A stretch of 42,262 nucleotides of DNA from Synechococcales cyanobacterium CRU_2_2 (lineage in GTDB: Bacteria > Cyanobacteriota > Cyanobacteriia > PCC-9006 > JAAUQQ01): positions 1 through 42,262 of the forward strand of contig JAAUOP010000028.1 in the NCBI GenBank assembly GCA_012034805.1, in the 5' to 3' direction. The number at the start of each line of letters is the position of its first letter. Positions within the stretch are counted from its first letter, which is position 1. Of this stretch, positions 37,601 to 42,262 are shown one piece after another. Position numbers and translations under genes: made by a program. Under the pieces are notes generated by a model. That model did not search any database. It was not told the origin of the DNA and saw nothing but the letters and a program-made list of their open reading frames with translations.

Positions 37601-37959
37601 TGGCTGAGGCCCATGCGTTTATTCAAGATCTACCCATGGGATATTCGACCAAGGTGGGAGAGCGCGGCTCGAGCCTGTCGGGCGGGCAGCGACAACGGGT
37701 GGCGATCGCCCGGGCCTTGCTTGGCGATCCCGCGATTCTGCTGCTCGACGAAGCGACCAGTGCCCTAGATACTGAGTCCGAACGCCGCTTTCAACAAAAC
37801 CTCACCCATATCAGCCAAGGCCGCACGACCTTCATCATCGCTCACCGGCTCTCGACAGTGCGCAATGCCGATCGCATTTTGGTTCTTGATCGAGGCGTGA
37901 TTGTCGAACAGGGTGATCATGAAACACTCGTTAAGCAACAGGGGCTTTACTACCATTAG
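34614..37959 (+). CDS. Cyclic-nucleotide-binding / C39 peptidase / ABC exporter fusion (two frameshifts)
   Basis: Reassembled, this is a type I secretion ABC exporter of about 1,115 residues. Order: cyclic-nucleotide-binding-like region (34614 to about 35500), glycine/histidine/asparagine repeats, C39 peptidase domain, six-helix membrane domain, ATPase domain with GRSGSGKTT and LSGGQRQRVAIA. The C39 catalytic residues are present: Cys in DCGPTC (codon 35879), His in GDHYVV (36098), Asp in ADPARG (36146), so it should cut leader peptides, unlike HlyB. Breaks: one near 35302-35304 (CCC; four would give ARPTPNLGYVWLRRG) and one at 36185-36188 (four T; five would give KQHFLRNWTGYALLL). A ribosome site AAGGAG lies 7-12 bases before ATG 34614. 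Probably works with the HlyD-like protein. Confidence 0.85.
35657..35728 (+). repeat. 18-base tandem repeat (four copies) encoding GHANGN
   Basis: Four consecutive 18-base units, beginning GGTCATGCAAACGG in the first three and GGTCATGCGAATGG in the fourth, encode GHANGN repeats in a linker between the nucleotide-binding-like and C39 domains. Confidence 0.9.
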
Positions 37960-38523
37960 CTCAACAACAACTGGAGCTCTAACCAGGTTTATTAAGACTC
38001 TTTATAGTACTCCAGCCATAGCCCTATGAACCAGATTAGTGGTATGGCATGATTTTCTTCTTTACTTTTGAAGTGTTTTCGATCAGAGACATTAACTTGA
38101 ACCAGACAACTTTAGATTTTGTTTGAAGCCAGGTCGCTATAGAGACGCAATCAACCAGAAAGTTAATGACAAAACAGAGTTTATTTCGAATAATCGGACT
38201 TATTTGCATCACAACAATTCTTTCCTTATCTATATGAAAATAATTCATCGTAACTTTGCACTGAGCCTGCCATTTTGGCAGATGTAATGAATTTGAGTTG
38301 TCTAATCTAAGACAGCAGTTGTTTAATACAACTTCCTAGGACTTGTATTGAAGGCCAGAGCAGATTTGTCCGCATTTAAGACCAAGGTAGATTGGTTCGT
38401 GGAGACCTATCCCGTTTCAACCCCTTACTGCGAATCTCTGCTAGTCAAGATATTTGTCTAGGCCTCTCTTTGCCACTTCCCAACTTCCAATCATCCTCAA
38501 TATCCCATTGGAGACGCTTCAGC
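37960..38523. other. Intergenic region upstream of the first RTX gene
   Basis: No gene is supported. A longer reading of the RTX frame starts at 38392 but lacks a family-like N-terminus. The exporter and RTX genes may be separate units, as no terminator was found here. Confidence 0.45.
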
Positions 38524-40113
38524 ATGTCCCTCTCACCCACCTTAGAAAAGCCTTCATCTTCGGTCAAACCCACTGGAAAAACGCTTCCAAACTTTGCCGT
38601 TTCCACGAGTAATGTTGATTTTTTTTACAATGGCTCCGCCGTTACGGGCCAGCTGACCAATGCAGAAGCAGTCAGCTTAGTGCAGGGAAATGGAATTGCA
38701 ACGGCGATCGCCAATGCCGCCGCCACCTTTAACCAAGACGGCAACTTTTCCAGCCTATTCACCCTCAGCGGCGTTCAGGGCGAAGAAGGAGCCTACAACT
38801 CCATTGCTAGAAGTGGAGCCCAAGTCATCGGGGCATTCTCCCTCAAAGCCTACGAAAAATTCGCCTTCGAGTTTGAGGCTGCTGACGACCAAAGCTCGAA
38901 GGAAATTGAGAACCGCGATCGCGAATATGCCTTCGCAGGCCAAAGTACCAGTTTTGTGGTTCTCGATATCACCAATCCTGACCGAGCTAAGGTCATTGAT
39001 TACTTTGGCATGAACAGTCAGCTTGATTCTGGTAACAAGCGTGGGATTCAACGTCTCAGTCGCAGCCAAAATGTCAAGCTTAGCTCAGATCAAAAGGTTC
39101 AAAATATCGACGGCAACGACGGTATTGATTTTCAAGCTCGTCTTGTCGAAGGCAACTATCAGCGCAGTTTCAATCAAGATACTCGTCTGGCCGTGGTTGA
39201 AGTAACCAACAGCTATGCCGAAGTAATCGGTGATACCTTTATCGGCAATCTAGGCCGAAATGTCACCTATGGAAGCATTCGGAATGACACTTTGTATGCA
39301 CCTGAATATGGCGGACGGGTTTACGCTAGCTATGGTAATGATGTGCTCGTTGGCCGAGATCGCAACGATATCCTTGAAGGTAGCTTTGGCAACGATAATC
39401 TACAGGGCAAAGGCGGTAACGATAAGCTTCATGGTGGCTTTGACAACGATCGACTCAATGGCGGACGAGGCAGCGATACCCTGGTCGGTGGTCAAGGTAA
39501 AGATACATTTGTGTTCACAAGCTCCGACTTCCGAACTCGTGAACATGATGTGATTGCCGATTTCGAGCCGGGGGTCGATCGGCTCGAGTTCAGCGGTTGG
39601 AGTTCTCGAGACATCCAAAAAGTCGCCAGTATCAACGGTAGCCAACAGGGCGCGACCTTGAAATTTTATTGGGGCGGTGAAGTTGTCTTCCAAGGTCTCA
39701 CCACCGATCAACTCAAGCGAGAGTTAGTTCGCAGTCAAGGAGCCAGCGCCTCCTTTGGGCTGGATCAAGACACACTCCTGCGCCAGGGTACCCGTACGGA
39801 AATCGTCGGTGTTGAATCTGTCAATAACTTCAAGCAAAGCCAGGGCATCAGCCCTGTGGCTAACCTTGTCTTTGGTACGCAAGTTGAAGATGGCACAAAG
39901 CTCAGTGGTTCTGCCTCAACTATCCGTTTAGAAGGAGACAAAATTCAGTTCAGGGGTGATGTCAATGATTATACCTTGCAGTTCGTTCAGGGTGCTGCAA
40001 CCAAAGCTAATGGTACATCCATTAACTACCAGGGGAGTGGCGACCTAGATACGAACATTCAAGGAGCGGTGGGCAGTGATACCTTTGGCACCCAGGTTTT
40101 CACGATACCTTAA
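38524..40113 (+). CDS. RTX-repeat protein, probable type I secretion substrate
   Basis: The 529-residue protein (start ATG 38524, MSLSPTLEKP) contains a run of glycine-Asp nonapeptide repeats such as GNDNLQGKGGNDKLHGG and GGRGSDTLVGG near residues 310-370, which bind calcium outside the cell. It has no signal peptide, as expected for C-terminally directed type I export. Before the repeats is a domain with FAFEFEAADDQ and SFVVLDITN of unknown fold; after them is a DFEPGVDRLEFSG motif found in many RTX proteins. An in-frame ATG-like frame back to 38392 is less likely. Activity is unknown. Confidence 0.83.
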   Translation: MSLSPTLEKPSSSVKPTGKTLPNFAVSTSNVDFFYNGSAVTGQLTNAEAVSLVQGNGIATAIANAAATFNQDGNFSSLFTLSGVQGEEGAYNSIARSGAQVIGAFSLKAYEKFAFEFEAADDQSSKEIENRDREYAFAGQSTSFVVLDITNPDRAKVIDYFGMNSQLDSGNKRGIQRLSRSQNVKLSSDQKVQNIDGNDGIDFQARLVEGNYQRSFNQDTRLAVVEVTNSYAEVIGDTFIGNLGRNVTYGSIRNDTLYAPEYGGRVYASYGNDVLVGRDRNDILEGSFGNDNLQGKGGNDKLHGGFDNDRLNGGRGSDTLVGGQGKDTFVFTSSDFRTREHDVIADFEPGVDRLEFSGWSSRDIQKVASINGSQQGATLKFYWGGEVVFQGLTTDQLKRELVRSQGASASFGLDQDTLLRQGTRTEIVGVESVNNFKQSQGISPVANLVFGTQVEDGTKLSGSASTIRLEGDKIQFRGDVNDYTLQFVQGAATKANGTSINYQGSGDLDTNIQGAVGSDTFGTQVFTIP

Positions 40114-40767
40114 CTTTGTTTGCTGACTGTTCTTCTTTCGTTGAAGTTTTCGCCTATTCTGGCAGATGCTGCTTGATCTATGGACTGATATAGCAATCCG
40201 GCATGATTTTGAGAAATTCCATGAGACTGATCCATCCAGTACAAAGCTCTTGGTCTGAGTATACGGAGCAATATTCACGCCGGATTGCTATATCGCCGTC
40301 CAACTTGATTTTTGAACGGCTACCAAAAGCTTTGCCCCATAGGACAAGGGCTTCAGTCTCCGTATACCGAGAACGGATCAATCCGGACGGCTATATTAGG
40401 CCCCATTTCAAACAAAATTCAAAGTCGTCGAACTGCGATCGACTGAATATGCCAAAGTGGCAGTTCGAGTGGGATTTTATTTCCTATTATAGGCAGAGTG
40501 GAATAGTACTTCGATGTGAGTTTCAACAAAAGCAGACTTTCTAACGGGAGCAATTCGGTTAGAGCTCTCAATTCGTATCGTTTTGCCTAGACATCAGATT
40601 TGGGACAAAATATTTTGAGTATGTGCTGTTTTTGGCATGCATCATTTCAAGTGCGAGACACAAATATGCTAGCTCAAGAGAGTCATCTCTATTGCAAAAC
40701 GTCTACCCAGAAAGATTGATCAAGAAATCGTTCGCACAGAAAATCATTCACATAGGAAACTATTGAG
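40114..40767. other. Intergenic region with an inverted-repeat element
   Basis: No gene is supported; the frame at 40203-40544 runs through the repeat element. It contains the 108-base inverted-repeat element and probably the promoter of the second RTX gene. Confidence 0.5.
40187..40294. repeat. 108-bp element bounded by a perfect 16-bp inverted repeat
   Basis: GATATAGCAATCCGGC (40187-40202) recurs as its exact reverse complement GCCGGATTGCTATATC at 40279-40294. A further 10-base inverted pair GTATACGGAG (40259-40268)/CTCCGTATAC (40358-40367) overlaps it. It resembles a MITE or the trimmed end of an insertion sequence; no ORF is inside. Confidence 0.7.
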
Positions 40768-41688
40768 ATGAACTTTAACTTTCAAGATCGAATTAATAAC
40801 ATCCAAGACCGAATTGATCAGATCGGTAGCAAGCCCCTAGGGACAGGTGGCAGCACAAATGGTACTGGCGGGGTAACCATCTTCAACCAGTCTCGGGCAA
40901 CGGGTACAGCTGGTCGGGATAGCCTATTCGCGGGGACTGCTTTAAACGCAGTGCTTTCAGGATTGGGCGGCAACGACAATATTGTGGGTGGAGCAGGCAA
41001 CGATACCCTAGATGGTGGAGATGGCAACGACACGATCGCCGGAGGAGCAGGCAACGATACCATCATCGGCGGAGCAGGCAACGACTTTTTAACGGGTGGT
41101 TTTGATGATGACATTGTTTCCGGAGATGCGGGTGACGATCGCATCTTTGGCGAACTCGGTGATGACTTCCTGTCCGGTGGCACTGGTATTGATCGAATTG
41201 ATGGAGGGGTTGGCGACGACAGCTTACTGGGTGGCGATGGCAATGACAATTTGACAGGAGGAGCTGGTAGCGATGTCATCCTCGGTGGCAGAGGGAGAGA
41301 CATTATTGCTGGTTTTGGTGGTATTGCCGGCACCAGCACCTCTGGCTTTGGTGCTGAGGTGGAGACCTTTGCGGGCGGTGGTGCAGTGGATAATAATGGT
41401 AATTTGGTCGTAAGTAGCCTGTATGATGGCGAAGCGGATGTGTTTGTTCTGGGTAATGCCCAGAGTGCCTTTTACACCTCGGCTGGATTGGGTGATTACG
41501 CAGTCATTCTCGACTTTGAGCTTGGCATTGATTCACTCCAGCTTAGCCCCACTGTAAGCTATGGGACTCAAGTAATTGACTTCGATGGTGATGGCGTTGG
41601 AGACACCTTGCTATCAGCTGTTCTGCCGAATGGCTCGGTAGATGCAGTAGCAATTCTTGCTGGCTTTTCGGGCAATTTATTTGCGTAA
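40768..41688 (+). CDS. RTX-repeat protein, second probable secretion substrate
   Basis: The 306-residue protein has classic GGAGNDTLDGGDGNDTI repeats (about residues 60-180), no signal peptide and a C-terminus ending FSGNLFA after a DFELGIDSLQL motif, which fits type I export. The N-terminus carries a repeated pattern DRINNIQDRIDQIG before KPLGTGG. It is smaller than most RTX toxins and might be a surface or matrix protein rather than a toxin (inference). Confidence 0.87.
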   Translation: MNFNFQDRINNIQDRIDQIGSKPLGTGGSTNGTGGVTIFNQSRATGTAGRDSLFAGTALNAVLSGLGGNDNIVGGAGNDTLDGGDGNDTIAGGAGNDTIIGGAGNDFLTGGFDDDIVSGDAGDDRIFGELGDDFLSGGTGIDRIDGGVGDDSLLGGDGNDNLTGGAGSDVILGGRGRDIIAGFGGIAGTSTSGFGAEVETFAGGGAVDNNGNLVVSSLYDGEADVFVLGNAQSAFYTSAGLGDYAVILDFELGIDSLQLSPTVSYGTQVIDFDGDGVGDTLLSAVLPNGSVDAVAILAGFSGNLFA

Positions 41689-42262
41689 TAGGCACGAATT
41701 CTGACATTAATTCAGGCATTATTTTCGAATCATGAACAGCCATGCCAGCCTTCGAAGCTTAGCGTAGTTAGTTATCTTGGGAACGCCAGATAAGAATTCA
41801 TTCATCATCACGAAATTCATCCTTCAAACCTGCAACGATCGACCATTCGATTAATCATAAGCATGACTCTTTCTTATTAGAGTGTTTTGCGTCTAAAGTC
41901 GCTTTTCGAGATTGAACAGGCATATATAAGTGGTGAATTTATCATCGAATCCAAACTCAAAGATTAGCAGATTTATTGTCTGTTATTTTTTGAGTTTTTA
42001 GTTTAAATTTCAGGAACAAAAGTTCGACAATATTCGACGACTAAGCTGTGACAATTTTCAGTTTAGCGCAGTACAGAGCTAAAGATAAATTGCCATGTGC
42101 TTAAATTGCCATATGTTTGAGTTATGTGTGCACCTTAGTCGATTGGGGAATGTGATGTGGCTGCGATCGCAAAATCAGTAGAATTCACCTTTATAATTCA
42201 AGGCGTTTGTCTATGCTTTGTAAATCCGATTTTAATGGCGTTTGTCTATGCTTTGTAAATCC
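41689..42262. other. Terminal AT-rich noncoding region
   Basis: No gene is supported. TAAATTGCCATGTG and TAAATTGCCATATG form an imperfect direct repeat near 42087-42115. The end is a longer direct repeat (separate entry). Confidence 0.5.
42202..42262 (+). repeat. 26-base direct repeat at the window end, period 35
   Basis: The 26 bases at 42202-42227 (starting GGCGTTTGTCTATGC, ending TAAATCC) are exactly repeated at 42237-42262, separated by GATTTTAAT. The second copy ends at the last base, so more copies may follow. Confidence 0.92.

Noticed and set aside
40818..41339. Long minus-strand ORF rich in Pro and Ser
   Set aside because: It is the mirror of the glycine-Asp RTX repeats in the opposite frame.
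42202..42262. CRISPR array
   Set aside because: Spacer is only 9 bases and identical spacing cannot be tested with two copies.

Overview
The window is from a cyanobacterium, most likely a filamentous non-diazotrophic or non-heterocystous type (inference). The palindrome GCGATCGC (HIP1) recurs throughout. There is an omega-3 desaturase of the DesB type, a DUF3155 protein, Uma2 and DUF2227 proteins, a HetP-like protein and the gene order clpC-rimI / lysA-cdaA-uppS, all of which are cyanobacterial hallmarks. I see no tRNA, rRNA or CRISPR array.

Layout. 1-7.1 kb: hisI (cut by the window edge, with a Zur/Fur-like box), an M23 peptidase, a degenerate SucC-like protein, a GAF histidine kinase, a DUF3155 protein, an alpha/beta hydrolase and a WecG/TagA glycosyltransferase. 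7.8-14.9 kb: the housekeeping block clpC-rimI (minus strand), divergent from lysA-cdaA-uppS and a Uma2 protein. 15-22.1 kb: an interrupted PD-(D/E)XK-like ORF, a Uma2 fragment, an ABC-2 transporter pair, a znuC/znuB-like metal ABC transporter under a second Zur/Fur-like box, and an unknown ORF. 22.3-25.7 kb: a decayed tnpB, a DUF2227 membrane protein, a small one-helix ORF and desB. 26.1-31.6 kb: rpsB-tsf, an unknown ORF and recG. 32.4-41.7 kb: a type I secretion locus with an HlyD-type adaptor, a HetP-like protein, a fused cyclic-nucleotide-binding/C39 peptidase/ABC exporter and two RTX-repeat proteins that are its probable cargo. The last 570 bases are AT-rich and end in a 26-base direct repeat.

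How the parts work together. hisI and the znuC/znuB pair carry similar Fur-family palindromes over their promoters, suggesting a zinc-responsive mini-regulon. lysA, cdaA and uppS supply cell-wall precursors, the second messenger c-di-AMP and the lipid carrier. The secretion locus looks like a self-contained export unit, and the HetP-like gene inside it is the most unusual element.

Quality note. Several otherwise well-conserved genes (clpC, wecG/tagA, desB, tnpB and the exporter, twice) are broken by an apparent single-base loss, five of the six clearly inside a homopolymer run. Because clpC is normally essential, consensus errors must be excluded before any of these is called a pseudogene or a programmed frameshift.
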